Positions 50,079-62,598 of a stretch of 64,000 bases of DNA are shown here, piece after piece. The stretch is from Phaeotremella fagi (Eukaryota > Basidiomycota > Tremellomycetes > Tremellales > Phaeotremellaceae): positions 434,001-498,000 of the forward strand of contig BCHU01000014.1 in the NCBI GenBank assembly GCA_001599715.1, written 5' to 3'. How positions within the stretch are numbered: position 1 is the first letter of the stretch; each line of letters starts with the position of its first letter. The notes under the pieces are model-generated. The model saw only the letters and a list, made by a program, of their open reading frames with translations, ran no database searches and was not told where the DNA came from. The position numbers were made by a program, and so were the translations under genes.

Positions 50079-51488
50079 TCATTTCCCAGTAACTTTCTTA
50101 ACTTGAGCCTCGCAATAATCCCAAGTTTCTTTCATAGCCTCTGGATCGGTAGCCTGAAAAGTGAAATCAGTTTACAGGGAAAAAAATCAATCTGATGAGA
50201 TACTTTGTACCCACTTTATCATGGGATGGATGATATTTTCGAGCCCATGGGACATAATATGAACCTGTATCTTCTAAAGTTATATCTGGTGAGGTGGCAG
50301 CGTAAAGTTGAGTTAAAGCGCCTAAAGGAAGCGGGTATAGTGGGATCTAGGGTATGATCATGAGTTGTGAAATTGTAGAAAGTTGGTAATAGCACTGACA
50401 ATCGCTTTGACCAACCAGGACAAATGACGAGTTAAGTCTGATTTAACATTTCCAGGATCTTTTTCCAGTGTTATAAAATAACTCATTTCGAGTATCGCAG
50501 GAAACTTACTTAAAGAAAGTGAAATCACCCCGCTTGATTTTAGACGATTAGCGTATTCGTTGGCTAACTGAACATCTGCCAATTTACTAAGAAAAAATGA
50601 TCAGAGAACATTTATTTTATATCACCTCCAAGGAAGAACTACCTTTGTCCATAATGAACCTGATAATTGACCCGTTTTGGCTCGGTTATGGAAACAAAGT
50701 CAATACCTGATTTCAGCGGGAGCGCGAAGTGCTATGTGTACATCCAGAATCAGCGTTTTGTCATTTCACACATAATTCCATAAACGTACAGCTGAACTCG
50801 ATACCCAAATCATACGTACACTACCCTTCGGAGCTAGTTGAGCAGTTTTCTCAAGTAACGGAACCAGAGTTTGTGTAAAAGCAAAAGGACCGATGGCGTT
50901 GGTACCGAATTGTAATTCGTAACCATCCTCAGTCACACCCTCAGGTGGGTACATGACACCAGCTGAGTTGATCTATTCTTGAATTTAGATGGTATCTCCC
51001 ACATGATGCAGAGCTGAAGATGACTTACCAGAATATCCAAGCGATTCGACTTTTTGAGAAACTCTTCACCTGCTTGGATACATTGTTTGATACTTCCTAA
51101 ATCAAGTTTCAGAAAGCTAACAACAGTATCAGATCGGATGATCATTGGCTGTACTTAAGCAACGTCTCTCAACCTACTGGATATCAGACTTTTGAGTAAT
51201 CAACTTGATCTCTTCGATAGCAGCAGCCCCCTTCTCAGGTGATCGACAAGCAGCATAAACGGTAGCACCTTTCTCCAAAAGATGCTGAGCGGTAATTTTA
51301 CCTATACCAGACTTACCCATTTGTCAGTACCACAACTTTAATCCGATTCGTTTTCAGTTAGTACGGTGAAGACATACATTCGCCCCTGTCACGATAGCGA
51401 CTTTACCAGATAAATCTGGAATCTCATCAACGCTGTATTCGGATTTGGGGACGAGATATCCCAAAGCTGTAAAATCGAAGATTGACAT
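50079..51488 (-). CDS. Short-chain dehydrogenase, tandem copy 1
   Basis: NAD(P)-dependent oxidoreductase of the classical SDR/retinol dehydrogenase-like type. Start [18 protein letters not shown], then [13 protein letters not shown] (start of the TGxxxGIG nucleotide site), [28 protein letters not shown] with the NSAG motif, [24 protein letters not shown], the Ser of MIWVSSSAV, and YGQSK (Tyr-x-x-x-Lys) which is created by splicing. The end is METWDYC-like [17 protein letters not shown]. About eight introns. It is about 70% alike by eye to the gene 0.6 kb downstream in coordinates, in the same orientation. Substrate unknown. Confidence 0.85.
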
Positions 51489-52073
51489 ATCGCTTTTACT
51501 CGGTTTGCAAATTGAAAGAACAATGAGGGGATGATGATCATTCGATTCTTACTCCACTGCCTATATAGGCGGTGTAAAGCTGCAAGGTCAATTCCACTGC
51601 AACGTGAACTGCTGCTAATCACGGATCCGAGATTGATGGTATAGTAGTTCCTTACTAATATTTTCAAATTATGATAATGTTCCCCAGATACAGATGTCAG
51701 CTTGCTCCATAAAATACAATAGAGGTGAAACGATCTCTTATCTCTTGCATGACATAGAGTTAAAATCGCCATGGTGTACCGAGTAGAGACATGAAAGATA
51801 ATTATACCTGTCTTCAAGAACTGGTAAGCATGGTAAGCATAAGTGAACTTAGAGTGGAGTACGTAACTTGGAATAAGTCCAATGACGTGTTAGTACCATT
51901 TTACGGTGGCCGTGAAAATTCTCTTGTGAAGTAAGAAATGCAATAACGTCCCATGCCAAACAAGAAAAATCTTATACACGAAGAACAATAATCATGAACA
52001 AGCAAAAAATGAATCTAAATCGTCAAACAAAACATCCAATCAAAATTTCCATAGATACAAAAACCTGATCCTA
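51489..52073. other. Intergenic region between the SDR genes
   Basis: Promoter of SDR copy 1, including the palindromic TATA element at 51559-51570, and 3' flank of copy 2. No further gene is seen. Confidence 0.55.
51559..51570 (-). promoter_or_regulatory. Palindromic TATA element (GCCTATATAGGC)
   Basis: A perfect 12-bp palindrome centred on TATATA, 71 bases upstream of the ATG of SDR copy 1. It probably serves as the TATA box; the symmetry could also be a dimeric regulator site. Confidence 0.5.
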
Positions 52074-53460
52074 TCACCCAGTAACTTTCTTAACTTGATC
52101 CATGCAATAATCCCAAGTCTCCTTCATAGCAACAGGATCTGTAGCCTAAAACCCAAGTCAATGACGAATCGAATCTGTGTGAAGTGAAAAGAAAACAAAC
52201 TTTTTCATGGGAAGGATGATATTTTCTTGCCCAGGGAACGAAATATGAACCTGTATCATCTAATGATATTTTCGGTGAGGTCGCAGCGTAAAGTTGTGTT
52301 AAGACTCCTAACGAGGGTGGATTCAATGGTGACTATAGGGGAGAATGATCAGTTCCAGCTGAATCAGATAAAGGTAAGATCGAAATGCTGGAACTTACTA
52401 TCTTCCTGAATAACCATCCTGTATGACGTTGAAGGTCTGTTGCAATATTTCCTGGGTCTGAACCATATTTCAGCGAAGTTTCCAGTTTGATTAAATGCTT
52501 TGTCACTTACGAAGAGAAAGTGAAACTACGCCATTTGACTTTAATCTTTTGGCGTATTCGTTGGCTAATTGGATATTCGCCAATTTACTGATGACCCCCA
52601 GTTAATCAGTCAATCTATCTGCACTAACCATGGAACGAAAATACCTCTGTCCATAATGAGTCCGAATATTAACCCGACTAGGTTCAGTGATTGACATAAA
52701 ATCAATACCAGAACTATTAGTGAACACGAAATGCTAACAATCAACAATCAGCATATCGATCTCCCTCACAAAATTTCGAGAAAACATTCCATACCCCTGA
52801 ACTAGAAACCCAAACCATTCTCACCGATCCAGGAGACGAGATAGCAGCAGTTTGAATAAGAAGAGGAACGAGTGGATTGGTGAATGCAAAATGACCTAGA
52901 ACGTTGGTTCCAAATTGTAATTCGTATCCGTCAGACGTTAAACTTCCTTCAGGTGGGAACATGACACCAGCCGAGTTGATCTAAATTCAAGGTTAACCTT
53001 TCGGTAAGATTACTTTCCTAAGCTTACGAGAATATCTAATCTTGGGGAATTCGATATAAATTCCTCAGCTGCTTTTTGGCATTGGGCAATATCACCTAAG
53101 TCAAGTTTCAAGAAACTTAAAAAGACATTTCAGTAATCGTTCGTATTAAATATCTTTCCGGACAATCCTTACTGAATATCAGTTTTCCCAGTAGCAGATT
53201 TGATATCTTGAATTGCACTAGCAGCTTTATCAGGTGAACGACAAGCCGCATGAACTTTTGCACCTTTCTCTAAAAGATGTTGAGCAGTGAGTTTACCTAT
53301 ACCCGTCTATCACTTGCGTCAGTCAAAACGTGTGGATACTGTAACCCACATTAGCTCCTGTCACTATAGCTACTTTTCCCGTTAAATCTGGAATATCTTG
53401 TATATTAAATTCTGATTTCGGGACGAAAAAGCCCATAGCTTTCGTGTCTAACATTGACAT
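52074..53460 (-). CDS. Short-chain dehydrogenase, tandem copy 2
   Basis: Paralogue of the gene at 50079-51488, with matching exon order. Start [18 protein letters not shown], then [59 protein letters not shown] and [22 protein letters not shown] with the catalytic Tyr and Lys. The C-terminal part [14 protein letters not shown] and [16 protein letters not shown] matches copy 1. No membrane segment or targeting signal is evident. Substrate unknown; likely a cytosolic carbonyl or alcohol dehydrogenase. Confidence 0.85.
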
Positions 53461-53996
53461 TTTTTGAGATCAAGTCGAAACTTATTTCTTGTTTAATTGT
53501 TTGATCAGTGATAGATAGTTGTGCTGAGTTTATGAAGGGAAAAGAGAAATATATTTGTCAACAGAGACATATATATATCTATGGGGGGTGACCTCTCTAG
53601 ACGCTTGCTCATATGGTACACCGTCGGTGATATCTTTACATTGTATGTTCAACTCGTAACACTGGTACAGGTACAGTAAGCCGACGGTCAACCCAATCAG
53701 ACGGACACGGGTAATTAATTCATTGGTACTCCACCAGTGATGCCGTGCTAAGCTGTGAATGGTCTTCAGGTATCATCAATGGTCATATTAATGATAGCGA
53801 TAGATCAAAGGCGAGCCTGGAATGCACTTTGGTAGTACGTTGTGTCGTCAGACGTCAAAACCTTACTGTAACAACATTGACCACTCGAACTTAATGACGT
53901 GTACCGCTCAATGTGTTGTTGTTTCATCAGTAACAATAACTGCACAAGTTTACTGTCAATCTCACCTACTCAAAATCCAGCAGATAGAAAACCCAC
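53461..53996. other. Intergenic region
   Basis: Promoter of SDR copy 2, with the TATA run at 53569-53579, and the promoter of the divergent small secreted-protein gene. No gene is seen. Confidence 0.5.
53569..53579 (-). promoter_or_regulatory. TATA element of SDR copy 2
   Basis: ATATATATATC run about 110 bases upstream of the ATG at 53460 on the minus strand. Confidence 0.4.
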
Positions 53997-54917
53997 ATGT
54001 TCTCCTCCAGAAACACCAAATTAATCCTATTAAATCTATTCCTTCTTTTCGTAAGTCAAGTCAAGCCAAGACAACCAATGACCCCTTTCCCCCGAGCAAA
54101 TCACTAACACGAAAAACAGTTTCAAACACCTTTAATCGAAGCCTCAATATTCTCAGAACCAGTGTTATCATATTGTAAATGTACGTCTCCTATCACTCTC
54201 CCAAGATAATAAAATGTCATGATAACCTTGAAACGATCAGGTATATGTTTCTCAAACTCCACCATCATCCCTTTATACCTCCCTACGGACCCTTCGAAAC
54301 CTTGTTTATCATGTACCAGACAATTCTGTCTTGATCAGAAATTGAGTATATGCCGGGGTACGTTGGTTTTTTCGTATTCTCATATACATCACTAATGGAT
54401 AACGCAAAACAGATGCCGAGGTACCAGTACTAGATGCAGATGTCGGTACGGGGATGGAAGGTGACGTCGAAGCTAGATGTTTCAGTTAGTCCCCACCCAC
54501 TCCAAGAGTTCTATTCTGTACTCACAAAAGTGATAGAGAGGGATTCACCCAGAGATCAATTAATCGTAACATTCTTCGTTTTAGTGGTCATCGGACTACT
54601 CCTTTTCGCAGGTATACGATCAAGGTAACTTCCCATCCATCCATCTTGGATCGAATCAAAAAAACTAACGAATGTTAGGTTACGAAAAGCGATTGAAGAG
54701 AAAGGTCGTCCGACTGATTTAAGAGAATGGGGAGAGGTACGTTAGACATTGGGTCAGTTGTACTGATATACCATAGGCACTACTCCCTCAACAGCTTCAT
54801 CCGATTTCTGCGTCTGTGTTCAATCGATTACCTGGTATCGGGGTTCGAAGGAACGATCTGAACAACGAGATGAGAGGTGCAAGTAGGGGTTACGCGCCTG
54901 TTAGTGTTGGTAGTTAA
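53997..54917 (+). CDS. Small Cys-rich secreted/type I membrane protein
   Basis: I do not recognise a named family with certainty. Five or six short exons. The start MFSSRNTKLILLNLFLLF is a signal peptide interrupted by an intron. The luminal part has a compact cysteine motif: SYCKCICFSNSTIIPL, then PCLSCTRQFCLDQKLSIC, eight cysteines within about 45 residues. A membrane helix follows (LIVTFFVLVVIGLLLFAGI), then a cytosolic tail of about 60 residues (KAIEEKGRPTDLREWGEALL). The GTTAGT donor near 54485 is a weak one, and the acceptor GATAG is chosen because it alone keeps the frame. Likely in the secretory pathway. Confidence 0.7.
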
Positions 54918-55054
54918 AGATTATCTAGATGACAAAGTATACATGTAAAATAACGATTCATCGGATGTTATTCATTCTCCCAAAGGAGTAAAATCCATAA
55001 GAAGACGAAGAACGATTTCAACTCATTCACAAGCAAATCCCCCTCAGCGCCCAA

Positions 55055-57316
55055 CTACAACCCAACAGTCATCCTAACCTCCTTAACTCTCAACAACCTC
55101 AAAAGCTCCTCAGCCCGATCCCTCTGCGGTACATTACTCTGTGAAACCTTCTCCAAATACTGCGCTGCCAAAGTCCAATCCCCACCTTCCCCCTCCTGTC
55201 CATCCCCCCTCATCTCCCACTCAGCAACCGCCAAATAACTACCAGCCAATTCACCAACGACCACCGAATTCTTCTCTCCAAGTGCCAAGATTTTCTTATG
55301 GAATTTGATAGATTCTTTAGAGATGATCTTGTTCTCGTTCGGTGTTTGGTCGGAGGATTCAGATTCGGATTCGGTCAGTGTTTGATGGAGGTTGGCTAGT
55401 TTTAGTAGGATCGTTGGGGTTTGGACTCGGTCCGCTCCTAGTAATGCTCTGGTGTGGGCTGAGATTGCGTCGGGGAGTCTTTGGAGTCCTTCGTAGACTG
55501 TCGCTAGGGCTGTCCACATTCTGCAGTCGTATGGTCTAAGCGTTGGTTGTTAGTCAATGATCATTCATAGTGACGCTTCACATACCGAAGAGATGTCGCT
55601 TGATTATAATATTCAATAGCGTACATGGGCATATCCAGTAATTCATAAGCCTGTCCCAAGCCGTACCAAGCTCTGTAATCTTTCGCATTCACGTCTAAAG
55701 AGATATCAGTTATGACGCAAAGGTTTATCTTAATACAACTGACCTATAGCCTTTCTATAAGCTTCAATTGCCGCATGTGAATTCTTCAATTCAACAAATT
55801 CATGTCCCATCAATGTCCAAGCCGGTAAATATTCCCTGTTCAACATTAAAGCTCTTTTAAAATAGGTGATAGCTTTACTGTGATCTGCTCTTGACGAATA
55901 GTAATTTCCTACGAGGTCACTTAGTCTCATTTGTCCAAGTGTTACATTTAGACTCACCGATCAAACAACAGACTTCAGCTCTGTTCCTATCAATCTCTGC
56001 ATATTCATGAGCCAATTTCCCAAGTTTCGCTCGTTTATCCATAACATATAACATGTTCGAATAGATATCAACATCCTCCATACGAAATCTATCCGCTTGC
56101 TGTACAGCGTCAAATTCCTTTTCTGCAGTTTCAAAGTCTACCCAATTTGTTTAGTGTGATTCTGAATTGCTTGTTTGTTATATTACCTTACCTCTCATAT
56201 GATAATACACCAACGCACGTTGCGCTTTCAGATGAACTGAAGAAGGGAAAATCTGTTGTAATTCTTTGATCATGTTCATGACTAAATCCGTAGCAGTGTG
56301 TAGATCCAACATAACGGTGATAGCGAAGAAAGTTAACATAGGAGTAGCCGGTAATCTTTCTTTCAAATCGATAAACTAGAGTAAGTTAGTAAGTAAATTC
56401 ACACAAGCGATGAAGATCAAGCGAAACCGTACCAAATCAGCAGAATTAACTAATTGACCTAAAACACTCCAACAACTCCAATTATACGGCTTCATGCGAA
56501 TACTCTCCACGAAACAAGTGACAGCAGCCGGACGTTGGTCTATCCTCATCAACATCAAACCCCTCAGATAAACCAGATATGGATCCGTGTCATTTGCCAA
56601 TTCTTGAATCAAAGGGTTTAACGCGGGGTATAAAGCGAATTTCTCTTCTTTGGTATCGAGAAAATGAGGTAACGATTCTTGAGCTTTTCGATCGGCCGAC
56701 TATCAACGTATAAGCATCAGTATGAGTATGAGAAACGAGGGACTCACTAAATAAGCTGAATAGATTCTCAAGAATCTACTCCTACTTCCAGTAGCCTCCC
56801 TCAAGACCCAAACGACCCTATCAAACTCTTTCAAATCGAAATACCCCTTAGCTAACTGATACAAATCCTCATCCAAAACATCATCTTCCTCTTCTGTCTC
56901 CATCCCATAAGGATTGCCAATTCGACTAGGTCCAGCAGCATCACCAGAACGATTGTAACTGTGTAAACTTGAATCTGTGGGATCGAAGATACCTGGTCCC
57001 GGTGAAGGGAGGAAATCGCCGATTGAGGGACGGGAGGTTCGGGGGTTGATAGGTGAGGACGCTGGAGGTTGGGTTTGGGGTTGGGGAGGAGGTGAGAAGG
57101 GGATGTTGGGGGCTGTTCTGAATTCTTTGGGGAGGGAGGCGAGGAGTTCGGACGCCCTGGGTTTTTTGGTTAGAGTTTGATTGATTTATTTGGTCGGAGG
57201 TTTGCTTACCATTTCGCACCGACTAGAAGACCTCTGTCTTTTAGTTCTCTTATGGTTTTACGTAGTTCATGAGCTAGTTGGATCTTGGCTACGGGAGTGA
57301 GTGAGACTGGTGCCAT
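55055..57316 (-). CDS. CDC23: Anaphase-promoting complex subunit APC8/CDC23
   Basis: TPR scaffold subunit of the APC/C ubiquitin ligase that drives anaphase and mitotic exit. The start [20 protein letters not shown] is followed by a disordered Pro-rich insert, then a run of TPRs: [130 protein letters not shown]. This order is typical of CDC23. The C-terminus ends in KEVRMTVGL. About eight introns. It converges with the small secreted-protein gene across 137 bp. Confidence 0.93.
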
Positions 57317-57750
57317 GTTGATGTGAGTCTCGCGTGTTTTGATCAAGAATGACTCTTCAAGTGAACATCGCGAACTTGACTTTCAGAACAACAACTCCAC
57401 GGACTTTCAACTATGTCCGCCGTGTCTTTGTTTGTACCTCCCATTTAATTACTCGATTTACACGTGCTATCCGTTAGCTCGGCAGGACCCGTCATTTCCC
57501 TTTCACTAAAATGCGGAGACTCCACAAATTTCACAAGGCGAGAACCAACGCCTCCACAGTTAAAAAGGCTAAATACCAATTCCTCCTTAATACATTGGTA
57601 ATTCTGACTATATAAAATACCGAACAGCACAGAGTACAGTAAAAACATATATATTCAAAGAACAAAACATCTTAAAAGGGAAACGAGAAACAAAAACAAC
57701 TTCTCTACTTTCTATATACACGTTCAAAGAAAACCCCTATACATCCAACA
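57317..57750. promoter_or_regulatory. Divergent promoter, CDC23 / mitochondrial SDR
   Basis: 433 bp between the divergent starts. It has a TATAAAA at about 57611-57617 on the plus strand and an A-rich 5'-UTR-like stretch before the SDR. Confidence 0.5.
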
Positions 57751-59299
57751 ATGTCATCAAGAGCTATTCAAAATCTCTTCACTCGCTCCACAAAGCTTTC
57801 ACGTCAAGCTCTCTCGTCAAGAGTAGTCGCTCAACGTTCATTCACAACTTCGTTGACACGTTTCGAGTCAGATGAAGAAAAAGCGCGTAAAGGTTATGAG
57901 AAACATCGTAAAGAGGTCGTACCAAAGGTTGCCAGTGTTGATGAAAGTATCACTTTCACTGAACCAAAGGTAGGTCCAAGTTAATCATATTTCCATGACA
58001 ACATTAATTCTGATATCTGACATAGACATGGGATCCAAAAGATGTCGGTCATGATGTCGTCGGTCCAGGTGTTGGTACCCATAACAAAAGAACTTTAGCT
58101 TCCTTCTCTATGGACGGTAAAGTCTGCGTCGTCACCGGTGCAGCTCGTGGTTTGGGTAACATGATGGCTCGAACTTTCGTTGAGAGGTAAGTTGAAATGA
58201 TCATGAGTTAGTGTAGACTAACACTCCACCGTAGTGGAGCTGACGCCATCGTTCTTATCGATTTGAACAAAGATGACGCTGAGAAAGCTGCCGCTGATTT
58301 GGTTGAATGGTTCGGTACGTCGCGTTTTCTGTTTATCATTAAATTCACTAAATCGCTACTCAGAATCACACGGTGAAGCTGCCCCCGGTGAAATCAAAGC
58401 TTTGGGTCTAGGCTGTGATGTCGCCAGTGAAGAATCCGTTAAAGCTACTTTCGATAGAATCGAGAAGGAATTCGGTAGAATCGATGTAAGTGCAGTACTG
58501 AGTCTCAATACGATTTAAGTTAACTGACTTTTTGGTTATAGTCACTCGTCACTGCTGCTGGTATCGTTGAAAACTTTGTCGCTCACGAATACCCAACTCC
58601 AAAAATCAGAAAACTTCTTGATATCAACATCATGGGTATGTACGGTGTCCTGCATGTTGAGAGGCATTTACTGATTTATCATAGGTACCTGGTTCTGTGC
58701 TCTTGAAGCTGCCAAGAGAATGCCAAATGGTGGTTCAATCACTCTTATCGGCAGTATGAGTGGTAATGTACGTCGTCTCCATCAACTAATCTTCAAGACC
58801 TAATTGACTTCCACATAGATCGTTAATGTACCCCAACCTCAAACTCCTTACAATTTCTCTAAAGCCGCGGTTCGTCATATGGCAAGATCATTAGCTGTAG
58901 AATGGGCTACTCAAAATATCAGAGTTAACTGTATCTCGTATGTTACCCCTTTCCCAGAAAATCTATAAGTTCTATGCACTAACTTAATGTAGACCTGGTT
59001 ACACTCTCACCAACTTGACTAAAGTCATTCTAGACAATAACCCAGCTTTACGTGACAAATGGCTCAGTTTGATCCCAATGGTAAGCTGTTCCCACAATTC
59101 GAAAAAACTCCAGCTAACAATCGATTAGGGTCGTATGGCAGACCCATCGGATTTAAAGGGTGCAGTCATTTACTTGGGTTCTGACGCTTCTAAATATACA
59201 ACTGGTTCTGAGATTGTGTGAGTTCGCTATGGGGTCCTGGTGAATGGAATGATAGCTAACGTTCTGGATAGTATTGATGGAGGTTACACTTGTCTCTAG
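57751..59299 (+). CDS. Mitochondrial short-chain dehydrogenase (sorbose/arabinitol type)
   Basis: A classical SDR with an N-terminal extension. [20 protein letters not shown] and the following basic, acid-free stretch to RSFTTS look like a mitochondrial presequence. The core reads [20 protein letters not shown] (TGxxxGxG), [55 protein letters not shown] with the catalytic Ser, [21 protein letters not shown] with the Tyr-x-x-x-Lys, RVNCISPGY, and IDGGYTCL at the end. It resembles fungal sorbose reductase/polyol dehydrogenases. About nine short introns. Substrate not determined. Confidence 0.87.
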
Positions 59300-59922
59300 T
59301 TAATCGATTCAGTGACTAGAAGGGAAGGGTCGATTAATTGAATATTTCAAATTTAACACAGAAGGAATGAAATTATCTACATGAAAGCAGCATTGTGCAT
59401 TGTGTGTTTTTTGTTTTGAGAGACTTACACTATACCCAATACTTGTATTGTCCAAGTACTAAGCACAATTCGATAAACACCGCCACACTCTCACCGTCCA
59501 GGTTACGTCAGGGCCAAGTAGTTTGTTTGATGTGTGTGTGATCTGTGACCCTCTGCTCTCGCGCCTTGGCCTAGTCCAATGGGTGGGTGGGTGGGTAAAG
59601 TGGTGCTACGCTTTATTTGCTTCTTTTGATTCCTTCAGTGATCAGAGATCAGTTTTCATCTATTTAACATATTCAACATCGATATTCGTATTGTAGTTGA
59701 TACTTAACAACTGCTAGAAATCATCTCCACATACACCTACATTCCATCTTCACTGGAAAGATAACAACTCCCACTTCAATCATCGTAGTGCAAGAGGCCT
59801 TCGTTCATCGACTGCGCGATTTCACTCCTCCTTTAAATCAACAACTTGAACAACAAGTTCGAGTGTGTTCACTCTTATCATTAACAAATAGTCTAGTCTT
59901 CAAATTGACCCCCCCACCCAAA
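59300..59922. other. Intergenic region with G-quadruplex motif
   Basis: 3' flank of the SDR gene and promoter of the GPI-type protein gene. Contains the (GGGT)4 run and, just before the ATG, a C-run (59909-59918). Confidence 0.55.
59581..59596 (+). repeat. (GGGT)4 G-quadruplex-forming motif
   Basis: Four GGG runs with single-T loops (GGGTGGGTGGGTGGGT), the pattern with the highest known propensity for a parallel G-quadruplex. It lies about 330 bases upstream of the next ATG. Whether it folds in vivo is not shown. Confidence 0.6.
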
Positions 59923-60785
59923 ATGAAATCTTATTCAACGATCTTCACTATCCTTTCTGCTTTTTTGATTGCCCAAACAAACGGTTTGATCATCACCACC
60001 ACTGAACCATATGTTGTAAGTTGCAGTTCTATCTTCTTTCTTCTTCGTTCAAGGATTGTGGAGTTGCTGGAAAACGATGAAGGAAAATGGTAGAATGGGG
60101 ACAATAGCGGCAATCAGCAACCGTTGAAAAAAAAAACCTTCTCTTTTACTCACACGTTTATAGGATGGTAACACCGAAATCGTTTCTATCGGAACAGGAA
60201 GAAACGGTGTTTCAACAACATCAGTTATTTCGATCCTTACCGCTGGTGCAGTAGTCGGTGCAGGAGCTGCTACCACTGGTACGACGACGAGGAAGACGAC
60301 TACGACGGGTAGAACCACCACAACGTGAGTCTTTGTTTCCAATTGTCAACCCAAAGACTAACGATTATTTCAGTCAACAAGCTGTCGTTGGTAACACACC
60401 CACAACGAATGGACCACCAATGAAAACCACAACCTGTAAGTCAACTCATCACCCTTCCTTTCATCAAACCAGAACAAGTCCTAAATAAACAATATTCAAA
60501 ACAGATTGGTACCCAGACGCGAACGGTGATTACGTCCAAGCAACATGGACAGCGTCAGTCACAGCACTTCCAACAGTCGCAACCGTGAACGTCCCAGCAG
60601 GTTCCATTCAGGATTACAACGCTTATCAACAAACTGTCAATTCCGTCGTTCTGGCTTCAGCGTTAGCTTCACAAAGTGGTGGTACCGGTGTTGGAATCTC
60701 TTCGTCGGCGACAGAGTTGAAAGCTTATGGTGCTTGGGTCGGGATGGTTATTGGGGCTGTTGGTGGAAGTTTGTTATTGTTTTGA
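59923..60785 (+). CDS. Small GPI-anchored cell-surface protein
   Basis: Four exons. The signal peptide MKSYSTIFTILSAFLIAQTNG is followed by a short Thr/Ile-rich segment, a Gly/Ala and Thr/Lys/Arg run (TTGTTTRKTTTTGR), then YWYPDANGDYVQATWTASVT. The C-terminus is GAWVGMVIGAVGGSLLLF with a Gly/Ser omega-site region before it, a GPI-attachment signal. Overall it resembles small basidiomycete wall proteins with Ser/Thr stretches for O-glycosylation. No catalytic motif is seen. The frame, splice phases and signal sequence support a real gene. Confidence 0.75.
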
Positions 60786-61281
60786 TTTGATTTGCTTTCA
60801 TTTTTAATTTTTGACAACTACACGCCCTTACCCCAATCTCTTTCCCACCCTTTTCATTTCCCCTTGACGTATACCCCCCTTTCAAATCTAGATGGACATT
60901 CATTAACTGACTTTATCACTTGTTTCCTTCCTTTACATACATTTTCATCATTTCTCTCTTTTTCGTTTACATACTTTATTTTTTTTGTTTTTTTAAACCT
61001 TACCGATTACGATCTGTTCATGTATGATTACATAGCGATAACCGATGACGAACACACCCAGCGAATATGGACTTGAAACGAACTTTTCAACACTGCTTGT
61101 TATTCTGACGATCTTCTTTTTAGGTCTTCAAATCTCTTCAGTGTTCTTTATGATAGAAAGAAGTCTTCAAGTCTTTCCTTTGAACGAAATCGAGCAAAGA
61201 AATCTCTGGACTTTCCCCCATTCTTTTTCTTCTTTTACACAATACTGCAGTACTCATCATCAAACACAACATACGAACGCA
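60786..61281. other. Intergenic region
   Basis: 3' flank of the GPI protein and 5' flank of the F-box-like gene, strongly pyrimidine-rich on the plus strand (T-runs near 60960-61000). No gene is supported. Confidence 0.5.
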
Positions 61282-62598
61282 ATGTACTTAACGCATGGAA
61301 ACAGCTCCTTCCAAACCACTTGCCTCCTCTCCCTCCCCGTAGAACTTCTAAGCATGATCGTCAAAGATTGTTATCAACCAATCCCAACTCCGCTCTACTT
61401 CTCAGATTGGAAACATCTAAATCAAAGTACTCTCAGTCGATTGATGCAAGTCTGTCGTGTGAGTTACGATTAAACCATCTTTTCCTTATAGTATCAGTAT
61501 TGACACATATTGTTGTTCTTCTTAGCCGCTCAGTGAAATAGCAGGTGATCTTCTCTATCGATCGATTTTTGTTGCTAATCTTAAGAGTTTAAACTATGGT
61601 ATTTCTGTTGATCCAGGTTCAAGACGGGGACCAACAAAGCGAGGACTATTGAATCGTTGTTCTCATCTTCATTTTGTCATGGGTCCAAGAGAATCGTTAG
61701 AATCTGTCCTCGGTACTAGAAACCATCACGAAAGGATCAGTTTGCTATCCAGATATCATGATGAGGAAAGTTATAACAAATTCGTCAACCACTCTTCAGT
61801 GGAGATCTGGAAGATTTCGAAAATTGGGATGAAAACTTAGATTCTCTCTACGACTCCATCAAGAACGATAATGTTTTCGAAAACCTTGAAACAATAGCTG
61901 TTTGTCCGACTTCAAGAGATTTATTTGCTTTCGGAACAAGAATACATGGTCCACAGGTAGAACAGGAAAAATGGTCCTACAAACTAGCAATTTCAGCTCA
62001 AAACGCTATCGGAAAAATAATAAGATTGTCCAATGTCGCTAAAAACGTCCATACGGTTTGTACAAGAGGTTATCTTCATCGCTCGATATTCTCTGGGTAC
62101 TACAACGATTTAGGAAGTTATGTTCCGCCGGTTTACTATGGGATCGTCACCGAAAGAGAAGAAGATTCAATCGAATTTGTCAATCATGTTCCATCTTCTG
62201 GAAAGGAAAGCGCGCAAGGTAATTTCACAATCATACCAGGCTACCATAATCTATACGAAGCAAATAAATGGAAACAATCAAGACTTCTGAACGATTTCAA
62301 TTCGAGTACTTACTTGCTAAAACACTATATTCAACAATGTGAGGGAAGCGACGTGGAAATTTTCAAGATACAAGACTCGCAAATTGATCGCGACATCAAA
62401 AATAGAATTCCAAGAACGAAACTCTCAATATATCAGGATTCTTCGGAGGATTACCAATCAATCATTTCGGATTTGGTGAAGGTGAACTTGGGTCGTTCAG
62501 ATATGTTAGATGTAGCTTATAACGATCTTTCTTCCATACCAAAATGTAAAGCTTGTAGACATCATGAGGTGGAGGTAGAAGATGATTTAGGTGTTTGA
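61282..62598 (+). CDS. F-box-like protein with apparent frame break
   Basis: Starts MYLTHGNSSFQTT. The first part reads CLLSLPVELLSMIVKDC and, after an intron (donor GTGAGT at 61458, acceptor TCTTAG), PLSEIAGDLLYRSIF: an F-box-like start. The frame then runs to about 61800 and continues only in a different frame with DFENWDENLDSLYDSI through to EVEDDLGV. No typical short intron joins the two. A GTTAGA donor near 61698 with acceptor CTTCAG near 61812 restores the frame but uses weak signals and drops about 35 codons that look coding. This may therefore be a frameshifted pseudogene or a strain-specific indel. Lineage-specific F-box genes of this kind are common in these fungi. Confidence 0.6.
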
